13,048 bases of DNA from Sphaerochaetaceae bacterium (GCA_016302165.1 JAEDOD010000044.1:1-13048); one strand, 5' to 3'; positions 1 to 6,793 are shown, counted from the stretch's first letter. Notes: generated from the letters alone by a model not told the origin. Translations and numbers: made by a program.

Positions 1-1083
1 AATGACTGGATTGTGGTCAGAGTATAGGAAGCCGGTATCGTAGACAGTGGCTGTAGCCAAGACGTTATCTGACACTATAAAGCCATCCAGAACGGTGGAG
101 TAGTTCTTTCCTTCCTCATATGGAGTATCTGCATTTCTGCATGAAGGTGTTTCCATTCCGTTTTCTGGCTTTACAAGGGCGAAGTGGTCTGGAAGGTCCT
201 CATCATCAAGGACCTTTGCCCACTCAGGAATTACCTGTTCTGAAGGGAAGGCTTCCCTGAATTCCTGGCCCAAGGAATGGTTGAAGTCTCCTCCCACTAT
301 GACCCAGTTGCCCTTTTCATATTCCTCTGCCATGAAGGATGTAAGCATATCAAGCTGAGCCTTTCTGATGACGCCCCCTTCATCATATGCAGACATGTGG
401 CTGTTTACGAGAACCAGTGTCTTTCCTCCATCCACAGGGAATCTTTCAACTGTAAAGCATCTGTCCAGGTCGAAGAACTTGGAGAAGTCTGTAGCCAGTG
501 GATAGCTTCTTCTTTCTGCATACTGCACGAAGAACCTGGATAGGGTGACACAGCCTGAATTGATGATACCTATTGGATCCAGAAGAGGTAGGTTAAGCCA
601 GGCTGAGTGATAGTTTATGGCATATGTGGAGTTCATGTACGGGAAAGTATCCTTGAAATACTGGACCATATCTATGTGATAGGATCTGGTGGAGTCTTCA
701 TCCACTTCCTGGAGAAGGATGAAGTCTGGAAGAATATCCCTGAGGATAGCCGCCTGGCCCTCCACATTGGCAATCACATCTTCTCTGCTTATGCCCTTTC
801 CGTATTTACCCTGGGTATGGCTACCGTCCTTCCACTCAGCTTCATCCATGAAGAAGGAGAACTCGTCGGAGTATGCACCAAATCCCACGTTATAGGTGAC
901 AGCGCTATACTCTGTATTCTTCTCCAGAATTCTTTGACTCTGGTTCTCCACTTCCAGCTCAGTTCTATCTGGAATGCGGGAATAGGAGAATATTACGTAT
1001 GCACAATATATAAGGACAGTAATGACTAAGGCTGATACCACAAGAAGCAGTGCCACCAGTATATTCTTCAGGTTTCGTTTCAT
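1..1083 (-). CDS. Membrane-anchored endonuclease/exonuclease/phosphatase (EEP) family protein, 3' end beyond window
   Basis: The minus frame is open without a stop from an ATG at 1083 to the window edge, giving 361 N-terminal residues; the C terminus is missing. Residues about 8-36 are a hydrophobic segment after a short basic start (MKRNLKN), so the protein is probably an N-terminally anchored or secreted enzyme. The EEP signatures follow in order: YNVGFG (Asn65), LLQEVD (Glu126, metal ligand), NSHMSAY (His229), GGDFNH (Asp266, Asn268), LDGFIVSDN (about 332-340) and YSDHNPV (Asp356, His357). These match the Mg-dependent phosphodiesterase fold of DNase I, AP endonucleases and phospholipases. 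The substrate cannot be told from sequence; an extracytoplasmic nuclease or phospholipase are both possible. No Shine-Dalgarno is seen before the ATG. The gene diverges from the ACT/DUF711 operon across about 100 bp. Confidence 0.88.
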   Translation of the reverse strand, partial: MKRNLKNILVALLLVVSALVITVLIYCAYVIFSYSRIPDRTELEVENQSQRILEKNTEYSAVTYNVGFGAYSDEFSFFMDEAEWKDGSHTQGKYGKGISREDVIANVEGQAAILRDILPDFILLQEVDEDSTRSYHIDMVQYFKDTFPYMNSTYAINYHSAWLNLPLLDPIGIINSGCVTLSRFFVQYAERRSYPLATDFSKFFDLDRCFTVERFPVDGGKTLVLVNSHMSAYDEGGVIRKAQLDMLTSFMAEEYEKGNWVIVGGDFNHSLGQEFREAFPSEQVIPEWAKVLDDEDLPDHFALVKPENGMETPSCRNADTPYEEGKNYSTVLDGFIVSDNVLATATVYDTGFLYSDHNPVI

Positions 1084-1091
1084 ATGGAATG

Positions 1092-1100
1092 AGTTTAGCA
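1092..1100 (-). promoter_or_regulatory. Possible extended -10 element of the EEP gene
   Basis: On the minus strand TGCTAAACT reads as an extended -10 (TGn plus TAAACT, 4/6 to TATAAT). Its predicted start point at about 1085 would leave only 2 nt before the ATG at 1083. No convincing -35 is visible. This is weak evidence, noted because other SD-less genes here show the same arrangement. Confidence 0.25.
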
Positions 1101-1137
1101 CAAAGTTTCATTCTGTTCGATATTTTGCTTTCCAATG

Positions 1138-1167
1138 TTGCCTTAACTGTTCCTTTGTCCGTAGAAT
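1138..1167 (+). promoter_or_regulatory. Candidate promoter of the ACT-DUF711 operon
   Basis: TTGCCT (1138-1143) and TAGAAT (1162-1167) are separated by 18 bp. They resemble a sigma70 -35/-10 pair (4/6 and 5/6). The predicted start near 1174 would give a leader of about 10 nt that includes the GGAGG just before the gene. It is the best pair in the divergent gap, but not proven. Confidence 0.35.
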
Positions 1168-1183
1168 TGGGGTGGAGGCAAAA

Positions 1184-1462
1184 ATGGCCAAAGATAAATC
1201 CATCATTACTGTAGTTGGAAAGGACCAGGTTGGAATCATTGCCAGGGTCACAGGATATCTATATGAGAATAATGTGAATGTTGAAGACATTACACAGTCA
1301 ATTGTTGCAGGCTTCTTCAACATGATGATGATTGTTGACACATCCCTTTCAAAGAAGGAGTTCCTCTCCCTTTCAAAGGAACTGGAGGATTTGGGAAGAA
1401 ATATCGGAGTCATGATAAAGCTTCAGCGTGAAGATATCTTTGAGAGCATGCAGAGAATATGA
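1184..1462 (+). CDS. ACT-domain protein, UPF0237 family
   Basis: This 92-residue protein is essentially one ACT domain of the GcvR-like UPF0237 type. Residues 7-15 (IITVVGKDQ) followed by VGIIARVTGYL and NVNVEDI give the ACT beta-alpha-beta pattern with the small-ligand Gly loop. The second half (FFNMMMIVD, about 44-52) is the next strand pair. ACT domains bind amino acids or other small ligands and usually regulate a partner. An upstream in-frame extension of 54 codons is rejected because the ATG at 1184 sits just after a good Shine-Dalgarno (GGTGGAGG, 1171-1178) and begins the conserved domain. The stop overlaps the next start as ATGA (1459-1462), indicating translational coupling to the DUF711 protein. 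The same UPF0237-UPF0210 pairing occurs in streptococci and other bacteria. The ligand is unknown. Confidence 0.9.
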   Translation: MAKDKSIITVVGKDQVGIIARVTGYLYENNVNVEDITQSIVAGFFNMMMIVDTSLSKKEFLSLSKELEDLGRNIGVMIKLQREDIFESMQRI

Positions 1463-2823
1463 TCAACATTAACGAAGTCATAGAAACCAATAAGATGATA
1501 GAGAAGGAGAACCTGGATGTAAGGACCATTACTCTTGGTATCTCCCTTCTTGATTGTGTGTCTTCATCCATGGATGAGCTCTGCTCCAACATATACAGAA
1601 AGATTACTGGAGTAGCTGAAAACCTTGTTTCTGTAGGACAGGAGATTGAAAGGGAATATGCCATTCCTATTGTAAACAAGCGTATATCTGTAACGCCAAT
1701 TGCCCTGGTGGGAGCTTCTGCAGCCAAGGGAATTGATGACTATGTGCGTATAGCAAAGACCTTGGACGAAGCTGCGGAGAAGGTGGGAGTAAACTTCCTT
1801 GGAGGTTTTTCAGCCCTTCCTGCAAAGGGAATGACCAGAAGCGAGGAGCTTCTCATCAGGTCCATTCCAAAATCCCTTTCTCAGACGGAGCACATCTGCG
1901 CTTCGGTGAACCTGGGATCCACAAAGACAGGAATCAACATGGATGCTGTAGCCCTTATGGGTGAAATCATCAAGGAGACTGCTAGTCTAACCTGTGACAG
2001 GGACAGCATAGGATGCGCAAAGCTTGTGGTATTCTGCAATGCTCCTGATGACAACCCTTTCATGGCAGGAGCCTTCCATGGAGTTACAGAGACAGACAAT
2101 GTAATTAATGTTGGAGTATCAGGACCAGGCGTCATAAATTATGCCCTCCAGAGCGTGAAGGGCAAGGACTTTGGAATCCTTGCCGATACCATCAAGAAGA
2201 CAGCCTTCAAGGTTACAAGACTTGGTCAGCTTGTAGCCCAGGAAGCAAGCAGAAGGCTTGGAGTGCCCTATGGCATTGTGGACCTTTCCCTTGCTCCAAC
2301 CCCAGCTGTGGGTGATTCCATTGCCGAAATTCTGGAAAGCATGGGCCTGGAGAAGGTAGGTGCCCCAGGTACCACAGCAGCCCTGGCTCTTCTTAACGAT
2401 CAGGTGAAGAAGGGAGGCATCATGGCATCAAGCTATGTGGGAGGTCTCTCTGGAGCTTTCATTCCTGTAAGCGAAGACCATGGAATGATTGAAGGCGTGG
2501 AATGCGGATCCCTTACTCTTGAGAAGCTGGAAGCCATGACCTGTGTATGCTCTGTGGGCCTGGACATGATAGCGCTTCCTGGTAAGACATCTGCCTCCAC
2601 CATAAGCGGAATCATAGCAGACGAAATGGCCATAGGCATGATCAACCAGAAGACTACAGCTGTAAGGGTAATCCCTGTAATCGGAAAGGATGTAGGGGAT
2701 AGCGCTGAATTCGGTGGTCTTCTTGGTTATGCTCCAATCATGAAGGTCAACGGATTCTCCTGTGAGGACTTCATAAAAAGAGGAGGCAGAATTCCTGCCC
2801 CCGTCCATTCATTCAAGAACTGA
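1459..2823 (+). CDS. DUF711/UPF0210 family protein, PFL-like fold
   Basis: This 454-residue protein matches the full-length UPF0210 (DUF711) family. Recognisable stretches include VRTITLGISLLDC near the N terminus, NFLGGFSALPAKGMT in the middle, IDMD/GVSGPGV-type loops, GVPYGIVDLSLAPTPAVGDS and the APGTTAALALLND segment. The family has a fold related to pyruvate formate-lyase, but its biochemical role is not established. No glycyl-radical motif (RxxGY or similar) is visible at the C terminus, so it is not an ordinary radical enzyme. Several cysteines are present, including a CVC pair within TCVCSVGLD. Its start overlaps the ACT gene stop by 4 bp, so the two proteins are probably made in equal amounts and may act together, with ACT as the regulatory subunit; that is inference. 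The operon ends at a hairpin 1 bp after the stop codon. Confidence 0.92.
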   Translation: MININEVIETNKMIEKENLDVRTITLGISLLDCVSSSMDELCSNIYRKITGVAENLVSVGQEIEREYAIPIVNKRISVTPIALVGASAAKGIDDYVRIAKTLDEAAEKVGVNFLGGFSALPAKGMTRSEELLIRSIPKSLSQTEHICASVNLGSTKTGINMDAVALMGEIIKETASLTCDRDSIGCAKLVVFCNAPDDNPFMAGAFHGVTETDNVINVGVSGPGVINYALQSVKGKDFGILADTIKKTAFKVTRLGQLVAQEASRRLGVPYGIVDLSLAPTPAVGDSIAEILESMGLEKVGAPGTTAALALLNDQVKKGGIMASSYVGGLSGAFIPVSEDHGMIEGVECGSLTLEKLEAMTCVCSVGLDMIALPGKTSASTISGIIADEMAIGMINQKTTAVRVIPVIGKDVGDSAEFGGLLGYAPIMKVNGFSCEDFIKRGGRIPAPVHSFKN

Positions 2824-2847
2824 GGAAAGAGGCTTTGGCCTCTTTTC
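2824..2847. terminator. Bidirectional rho-independent terminator between DUF711 gene and bcp
   Basis: A 10-bp stem (GGAAAGAGGC pairing with GCCTCTTTTC, one GU pair on the plus strand) closes a TTTG loop between two convergent genes. The plus-strand transcript has UUUUC within and after the 3' arm; the minus-strand form is GAAAAGAGGC-loop-GCCTCTTTCC. The U-run is short, so strength is uncertain. The position directly after the DUF711 stop and against the bcp stop supports a shared terminator. Confidence 0.75.
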
Positions 2848-3315
2848 TCATGCCTTCCTTTCATCAAGGTACTTTACTACATCCTCTCCATGGGTCAGTA
2901 CAGCAACCTTGTTCCATATCTTCTCGATGTTTCCTTCTTCATCGATAAGGAAGGTCTTGCGGAGAGCTCCAAGGCTTACCTTTCCATAAAGCTTTTTTTC
3001 TCCCCATGTGCCATAGGCCTCATGTACAGTCTTTTCAGGATCTGAAAGAAGAATGAAGTTAAGTCCATACTTCTCCCTGAACTTCAGATGGCTCTTGTCT
3101 CCATCCCTGCTGACGCCGATGATTACTGTACCTCTCTTTGTAATCTCATCCTTCCAGTCCCTGAGGGAGCAGGCTTCCTTGGTGCAGCCTGGTGTATTGT
3201 CCTTGGGATAGAAGTAGAGAAGGACCTTCTGTCCTCTGAAGGATGAAAGAGAGTATTCCTTTCCGTCATCACCCATAAGGGTGAACTCTGGAGCCTTGTT
3301 TCCGATTTCGATCAT
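2848..3315 (-). CDS. bcp: Thiol peroxidase, Bcp/PrxQ-type peroxiredoxin
   Basis: This 155-residue protein, a typical Bcp length, reduces hydrogen peroxide and organic hydroperoxides in the cytoplasm using thioredoxin-type donors. The PrxQ signature is clear: GNKAPEFTL at 5-13, then LYFYPKDNTPGCTKEAC with peroxidatic Cys44 (after TPG) and the probable resolving Cys49 five residues later. The later strand GVSRDGDKSHLKFREKYGLNF and the C-terminal RKTFLIDEEGNI segment, with its conserved Arg, complete the thioredoxin fold. The ATG at 3315 follows GGAGG (3323-3327) at 7 nt. It is a single-gene unit with its own promoter, divergent from the BI-1 gene and convergent with the DUF711 operon. It probably protects oxygen-sensitive enzymes; that role is inferred. 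Confidence 0.95.
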   Translation of the reverse strand: MIEIGNKAPEFTLMGDDGKEYSLSSFRGQKVLLYFYPKDNTPGCTKEACSLRDWKDEITKRGTVIIGVSRDGDKSHLKFREKYGLNFILLSDPEKTVHEAYGTWGEKKLYGKVSLGALRKTFLIDEEGNIEKIWNKVAVLTHGEDVVKYLDERKA

Positions 3316-3333
3316 ATATGTGCCTCCATAAGA

Positions 3334-3362
3334 AATATAATCCTGATTGTGATGTATGTGAA
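3334..3362 (-). promoter_or_regulatory. sigma70-type promoter of bcp
   Basis: On the minus strand TTCACA (3362-3357) and TATATT (3339-3334) are separated by 17 bp. The hexamers match TTGACA and TATAAT at 4-5 of 6 positions. The predicted start near 3327 lies at the bcp Shine-Dalgarno, which would give a very short leader, so the true start may be slightly different. Confidence 0.55.
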
Positions 3363-3388
3363 CCTTGTCTGAAGAATTGAAGTTTCTA

Positions 3389-3417
3389 TTAACGATTCAC
3401 GTTTATTCTGCTATATT
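3389..3417 (+). promoter_or_regulatory. Candidate promoter of the BI-1/RluA genes
   Basis: TTAACG (3389-3394) and TATATT (3412-3417) stand 17 bp apart upstream of the BI-1 gene. The predicted start near 3424 precedes AAAGGA (3425-3430), the likely ribosome binding site 10 nt before the ATG. It lies back to back with the bcp promoter. Confidence 0.5.
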
Positions 3418-3440
3418 TTCTCTCAAAGGATATTTGCTTT

Positions 3441-4151
3441 ATGAAAAACGAATCAATTCTTACAAACGTAGAGGAAAGACAGAATGTCTTCCTTAAAAAA
3501 GTATATCTCTGGATGGCTCTTGGCCTTGCCGTTACAGCATTGGCAGCCTTTCTTACAGCTTCATCACCTTTCCTTGTGAAGTATGTCACATTGAATCCAA
3601 TAGTCACCATCATTTGCTGTGTGGTTGAGATTGTTCTTGTTTTCATTCTTTCAGGACGCATCGAAAAGCTTTCCTCCGGAGCAGCCTATGGTCTCTTCTT
3701 CGCCTATAGCGCTGTAACAGGAGTGACATTCTCATCCATAATCCTGGCTTATGCAGGAACAAATATCATTACTCTCTCCTTTGTCACAGCTGCTGTAGTA
3801 TTTGGCTCTGCAGCCCTCTATGGTTCAATGACCAAGAGAAGCATTAAGGGGTGGGGCGGATGGCTTATGATGGCACTTATCTCCTTGATAGTAGTGTCTG
3901 TAATCAATATGTTCCTTGGTTCAGGTATGCTTGAGATGATCATCAGCGGTGCTGGCGTAGTGATCTTCTCCCTCATTACAGCTTGGGATAGCCAGAAGCT
4001 TATGGATATGAACAGGAACTGCGGTCCATATATGACAAAGGAGGAGATGGACAAAATATCCATTCTCGGCGCCTTGGACCTGTATCTTGATTTCGTCAAT
4101 ATATTCCTCTATCTTCTGAGACTCTTTGCCAATGCCAAGAACAACAATTGA
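3441..4151 (+). CDS. Bax inhibitor-1 (BI-1/YccA/TMBIM) family membrane protein
   Basis: This 236-residue, very hydrophobic protein has about seven membrane segments (roughly 22-40, 52-71, 78-95, 97-124, 138-160, 164-182, 208-230) and a cytoplasmic N terminus (KNESILTNVEERQNVFLKK). The family hallmarks are in the last two helices: TAWDSQKL with Asp183, and LDLYLDFVNIFLYLLRLF with Asp217. These correspond to the Asp pair that in Bacillus YetJ gates pH-dependent calcium leak. Bacterial members are linked to calcium flux or, as with YccA, to protection of membrane proteins from FtsH; the role here is not determined. The ATG at 3441 follows AAAGGA. The 3' end overlaps the next reading frame by 20 bp, which suggests an operon with the pseudouridine synthase, although the two functions are not obviously related. 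Confidence 0.93.
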   Translation: MKNESILTNVEERQNVFLKKVYLWMALGLAVTALAAFLTASSPFLVKYVTLNPIVTIICCVVEIVLVFILSGRIEKLSSGAAYGLFFAYSAVTGVTFSSIILAYAGTNIITLSFVTAAVVFGSAALYGSMTKRSIKGWGGWLMMALISLIVVSVINMFLGSGMLEMIISGAGVVIFSLITAWDSQKLMDMNRNCGPYMTKEEMDKISILGALDLYLDFVNIFLYLLRLFANAKNNN

Positions 4152-4815
4152 AGTAATCTATGAGAATAAAGACCTGCTGGTCTTCTATAAGCCCGCAGGT
4201 CTTCCTACTGTCCCCCTGAAGAATGGAGAGGGGGACACTCTTTTGTCTGAATGCGCCTTGTCCTATCCTGAGATCCTCTCTCCTTGGGGCAGAAATAGCT
4301 GGGAGGGATCCATTATCCATCGTCTTGATACCCCTACTTCCGGCCTGGTGCTCGCTCCTCGCAATAAGGAATTCTACGATTATCTTTCCTTTCTCCAGAG
4401 TGAAGACAAGATTCTTAAGACTTATAGGGCGGAAGTCTCAGAAATGGAAGAGAAGATGGAAGGCTTCGAGTCCTGCCCTTATTCCTTTAGCGAGGATGGA
4501 TATGTAAAGATCGTTTCTTCATTCCGTCCCTATGGCCCAAAGGGCGCCAGTGTAAGGCCAATGCTTAAGAGAAGAAAGGGGGACGAAAGGCTCTATGAAA
4601 CTGAAGTGAGAAGGGTTGATGAAAATAATGTGGAATGCGTAATTAAGAGGGGCTTCCGTCATCAGATCAGATGCCATCTCTCCTGGCTGGGTCTTCCCAT
4701 TATTGGAGACCAGAGATATGGAGGAAAAGAGAACCCGATACTTATGCTGGAAGCTGTAAAGGTTTCCTTCCCATCCTTGGACGGGAAGGGTGATACTGTA
4801 ATATCTATTGACTAG
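4132..4815 (+). CDS. RluA-family RNA pseudouridine synthase
   Basis: This 227-residue protein contains the RluA/RsuA-superfamily catalytic motif HRLDTPTSGL, with the catalytic Asp at residue 66 counted from the ATG at 4132. Upstream is the typical first strand VIYENKDLLVFYKPAGLP. Near the C terminus is the motif RHQIRCHLSWLGLPIIGD followed by RYGG. There is no N-terminal S4 domain, as in RluA/TruC-like members. It would isomerise uridine to pseudouridine in rRNA or tRNA; the target site is unknown. A TTG at 4126 could add two residues, but the ATG is preferred. No strong Shine-Dalgarno is visible; the start lies inside the end of the BI-1 gene, so translation is probably coupled. The stop TAG (4813-4815) overlaps the stop of convergent xseB, leaving no room for a terminator between them. 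Confidence 0.9.
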   Translation: MPRTTIEVIYENKDLLVFYKPAGLPTVPLKNGEGDTLLSECALSYPEILSPWGRNSWEGSIIHRLDTPTSGLVLAPRNKEFYDYLSFLQSEDKILKTYRAEVSEMEEKMEGFESCPYSFSEDGYVKIVSSFRPYGPKGASVRPMLKRRKGDERLYETEVRRVDENNVECVIKRGFRHQIRCHLSWLGLPIIGDQRYGGKENPILMLEAVKVSFPSLDGKGDTVISID

Positions 4816-5051
4816 AAGATATCCTTCTCTTCGTTTCCTTCATCGTCCAGTTCCACTGTCTCCAGCTCATTCTCGTCTATGGATGTGACCTTCTCCACCT
4901 TCCTCTGTATCTGGTCCAGGGTCTTGGAAAGCTCCTTTGCCAACCTGCTTCCCTCTTCATAGAGCTCTATGGATTTCTCCAGTCCTGTTTCTGGATTCTT
5001 CAATAGCTGTGTGATTTCTTCCATTCTTTTGAGATCGCTTTCGAAACTCAT
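4812..5051 (-). CDS. xseB: Exodeoxyribonuclease VII small subunit
   Basis: This 79-residue helical protein has the XseB signature: FESDLKRMEEITQLL, then GLEKSIELYEEGSRLAKE and a Leu/Gln-rich helix before an acidic tail. Several small subunits wrap around one XseA in the exonuclease that degrades single-stranded DNA from either end. The ATG at 5051 follows AAGGAG on the minus strand and overlaps the xseA stop as ATGA (5048-5051), the usual coupled arrangement. Its stop overlaps the stop of the convergent pseudouridine synthase gene in a CTAG. The acidic end (about residues 57-79, rich in Glu and Asp) is longer than the core but normal for the family. Confidence 0.95.
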   Translation of the reverse strand: MSFESDLKRMEEITQLLKNPETGLEKSIELYEEGSRLAKELSKTLDQIQRKVEKVTSIDENELETVELDDEGNEEKDIF

Positions 5052-6442
5052 ATATTCTCCTTCTGGACAATAGTCCTGATTGTTCCGTTTTCAACTCTTA
5101 TGTTGAGTCTTTCTCCCTCTTTTACCTGGTTCTTGTCTCTGACGACTCTTCCTTTCTCATCTGTCACTAGAGAATATCCCCTTTTCAGTACAGAGAGAGG
5201 AGATAGGGCTTCAATCTCCCTCTTTCTTGCTGACAGAAGCTGGGTGTCTGTATCCACTTTATGGGAAAGGGCTGTCTTCATTTCCTTATATAGGCTTTTC
5301 AATAGAATCTTGCTTTCCTTCACCTGTGGCACTAGAGAAATGGAAAGCGCAGCCTTCAGTCCATTGAGCTTGATTTCACTTTCCTTAACTTTATCTTTAA
5401 TACTCTGGTATATTTCATTCTGTGCCATGGCCACTCTATACTCGCCATCCTGGATCTTTCTCTCCAGAAGGGATGCTAGGCTCTCAGACTTCGGAAGTCT
5501 GGTCCTGGCTTCATGTATCCTTTCCTTCACCAGGGAAGAGAGGATTATTGTAGATGGAATCCTTTCCTTTGCTTCCATAATCTTATTCTTCATAAGGAAG
5601 GAAAGGGTGGAAAAGACTGAGGATAGGCTTTCTCGCCTCTTGAATATTTCAGCTGTAGCCATTTCTGCGGCAATGGATGGTGTTCCGGCCCTTACATCGG
5701 CCACATAATCGGAAAGTGCCCAGTCAACTTCATGGCCTACAGCAGAAATGATTGGAATATGGGATTCCTTGATTGCAATAATGACTTCATCTGTGGAGAA
5801 GGGGGAAAGATCCTCCTGGCTTCCTCCACCTCTTCCAACTATGAGAAGGTCCACGTTATCGAAGTTGTTGGCCTGTCTTATACGGGACGCAATGGTGACT
5901 TCAGCTCCCTCTCCCTGGACTGCACAGGGGAAAAGTACAATATCCAGACCAGGAGCCCTTCTTCTCGTTACATCAAGAATGTCGTGGAAGACAGCACCGG
6001 TTGCACTGGTCACTACGCCCAGGGTCCTGATTTCCTTTGGAATTGGTTTCTTGTATTGGGGGTCGAACCAGCCAAGGCTCTGGTAGTATTGCTTTCTCTT
6101 TTCAATGAGGGCTGCCAGCTCTCCGTCTCCCGCTTTTGTGAGACGGGTTATGATGAAGCTTATCTTTCCTGTCTTTTCATATAGGGAGATACGTCCTGTC
6201 GCCACAACCATATCTCCATTCTGGAAACGTGGCATGGAGTAGAGGGAAGACTTGAAGACCACAGAAGGCAGGGCTGCATTCATATCCTTCAGGTCGAAGT
6301 AGGCATGGCCGGAAGGAGAGGGGCGGAATCCTGATATCTCTCCCTTCACTACAATCTGGTAAAAGCTTTCGTCAAGGACTCCCTTTATGAGACTATTTGC
6401 TTCTGAAACGGTGAGTGTCCTGGAAATCTCGTCATATGCCAT
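5048..6442 (-). CDS. xseA: Exodeoxyribonuclease VII large subunit
   Basis: From the ATG at 6442 the protein has 464 residues, the usual XseA length. It begins with the OB-fold ssDNA-binding domain (LTVSEANSLIKGVL, then GEISGFRPSPSGHAYFDLKD). The catalytic domain follows: TSATGAVFHDIL (Asp154), GRGGGSQEDL (Arg204) and GHEVDW (His237, Asp240). These fall one residue from the residues reported as catalytic in E. coli XseA (Asp155, Arg205, His238, Asp241). A long coiled-coil region, the platform for XseB, fills about 280-400, and the end has the family SPLSVLKRGYSLV motif. A TTG at 6460 could add six residues. I prefer the ATG because it suits the family start. Neither start has a Shine-Dalgarno, and a -10-like TATACT lies exactly 6 nt before the ATG. 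It forms an operon with xseB. Confidence 0.95.
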   Translation of the reverse strand: MAYDEISRTLTVSEANSLIKGVLDESFYQIVVKGEISGFRPSPSGHAYFDLKDMNAALPSVVFKSSLYSMPRFQNGDMVVATGRISLYEKTGKISFIITRLTKAGDGELAALIEKRKQYYQSLGWFDPQYKKPIPKEIRTLGVVTSATGAVFHDILDVTRRRAPGLDIVLFPCAVQGEGAEVTIASRIRQANNFDNVDLLIVGRGGGSQEDLSPFSTDEVIIAIKESHIPIISAVGHEVDWALSDYVADVRAGTPSIAAEMATAEIFKRRESLSSVFSTLSFLMKNKIMEAKERIPSTIILSSLVKERIHEARTRLPKSESLASLLERKIQDGEYRVAMAQNEIYQSIKDKVKESEIKLNGLKAALSISLVPQVKESKILLKSLYKEMKTALSHKVDTDTQLLSARKREIEALSPLSVLKRGYSLVTDEKGRVVRDKNQVKEGERLNIRVENGTIRTIVQKENI

Positions 6443-6443
6443 G

Positions 6444-6458
6444 GGGATAGTATATCCC
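6444..6458 (-). promoter_or_regulatory. Palindrome with -10-like element immediately before xseA
   Basis: The minus strand reads GGGATATACTATCCC directly before the xseA start: a perfect 6-bp inverted repeat around a 3-nt centre. Within it TATACT (6454-6449) matches TATAAT at 5 of 6 positions. Its spacing places a transcription start at the A of the ATG. No good -35 is found, since the region 17 bp upstream is the ferredoxin terminator. This could be a -10 element, an operator or a small hairpin. Confidence 0.4.
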
Positions 6459-6467
6459 AACTTCCAT

Positions 6468-6493
6468 AAAAAATCTGCCGGAAACCGGCAGAT
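6468..6493 (-). terminator. Rho-independent terminator of the ferredoxin gene
   Basis: On the minus strand a 9-bp perfect stem (ATCTGCCGG / CCGGCAGAT) with loop TTT is followed at once by TTTTTT (6473-6468). This is a textbook intrinsic terminator 20 bp after the ferredoxin stop. It separates the ferredoxin gene from xseA, so xseA needs its own promoter or relies on readthrough. Confidence 0.9.
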
Positions 6494-6513
6494 CAGACCT
6501 CGCGAGAGATCAA

Positions 6514-6684
6514 TTAGTCCTCAACGATAGCTTCCTGAGGGCAGACGGAAGCGCATGTTCCACATCCGAGGCATGCATCTGCGTCGATGACGTAGATTGG
6601 ATCGCCTTCGCTGATTGCAGAAACTGGGCACTCGCCGGCACATGTGCCGCAAGCAACACAAGAGTCTGTGATCTTATATGCCAT
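6514..6684 (-). CDS. Clostridial-type 2[4Fe-4S] ferredoxin
   Basis: This small gene encodes 56 residues with two classic cluster motifs: Cys9, Cys12, Cys15 then Cys19-Pro (CVACGTCAGECP), and Cys38, Cys41, Cys44 then Cys48-Pro (CLGCGTCASVCP). The length and near-twofold symmetry are those of low-potential clostridial ferredoxins, soluble carriers for hydrogenase, pyruvate:ferredoxin oxidoreductase and radical SAM enzymes. The start MAYKITDSC is the common family start. The ATG at 6684 follows AAAGGAG (6692-6698) with good spacing. Codon choice is strongly biased (many C-ending codons such as GGC, ATC and TGC), unlike the neighbours, which fits high expression. It is monocistronic, between a strong promoter and a strong terminator. 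It could supply electrons to the NrdG activase, but the sequence does not show this. Confidence 0.96.
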   Translation of the reverse strand: MAYKITDSCVACGTCAGECPVSAISEGDPIYVIDADACLGCGTCASVCPQEAIVED

Positions 6685-6714
6685 AGTCTTTCTCCTTTGA
6701 TAAAGATTAATTAT

Positions 6715-6743
6715 ATTATAAGGTCGTGTGGCCTAGAGGTCAA
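6715..6743 (-). promoter_or_regulatory. Strong sigma70-type promoter of the ferredoxin gene
   Basis: On the minus strand TTGACC (6743-6738) and a perfect TATAAT (6720-6715) are separated by exactly 17 bp, near full consensus. The predicted start near 6708 gives a leader of about 24 nt containing AAAGGAG. This supports constitutive high expression. Confidence 0.85.
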
Positions 6744-6780
6744 CGTAGTTTACCTGTTCCACTTTACTTGTAAATTAGGT

Positions 6781-6786
6781 TAGAAT
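6781..6786 (+). promoter_or_regulatory. -10-like element of topB, possible leaderless start
   Basis: TAGAAT (5/6 to TATAAT) ends 7 nt before the topB ATG, so transcription from it would begin at about 6793. There is no Shine-Dalgarno between it and the ATG. No good -35 is seen at 16-18 bp. An alternative pair is TTTACC (6749-6754) with TAAATT (6771-6776), 16 bp apart, giving a leader of about 11 nt that also lacks a ribosome binding site. Confidence 0.4.
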
Positions 6787-6793
6787 TCCATCC

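Noticed and set aside
277..1029. Plus-strand open frames of 88, 140 and 68 residues
   Set aside because: They are shadows of the minus-strand EEP gene, whose catalytic motifs run through the same bases.
1022..1183. 54-codon N-terminal extension of the ACT protein
   Set aside because: It overlaps the EEP gene start and the divergent promoter region; the ATG at 1184 has a good Shine-Dalgarno and begins the domain.
2428..2808. 126-residue minus-strand open frame within the DUF711 gene
   Set aside because: Antisense to conserved coding sequence, with no ribosome site noted and no recognisable domain.
5100..5708. 202-residue plus-strand open frame opposite xseA
   Set aside because: It lies wholly antisense to the conserved xseA C-terminal half, its product is Ser/Leu-rich shadow sequence with no domain, and no ribosome site was evident.
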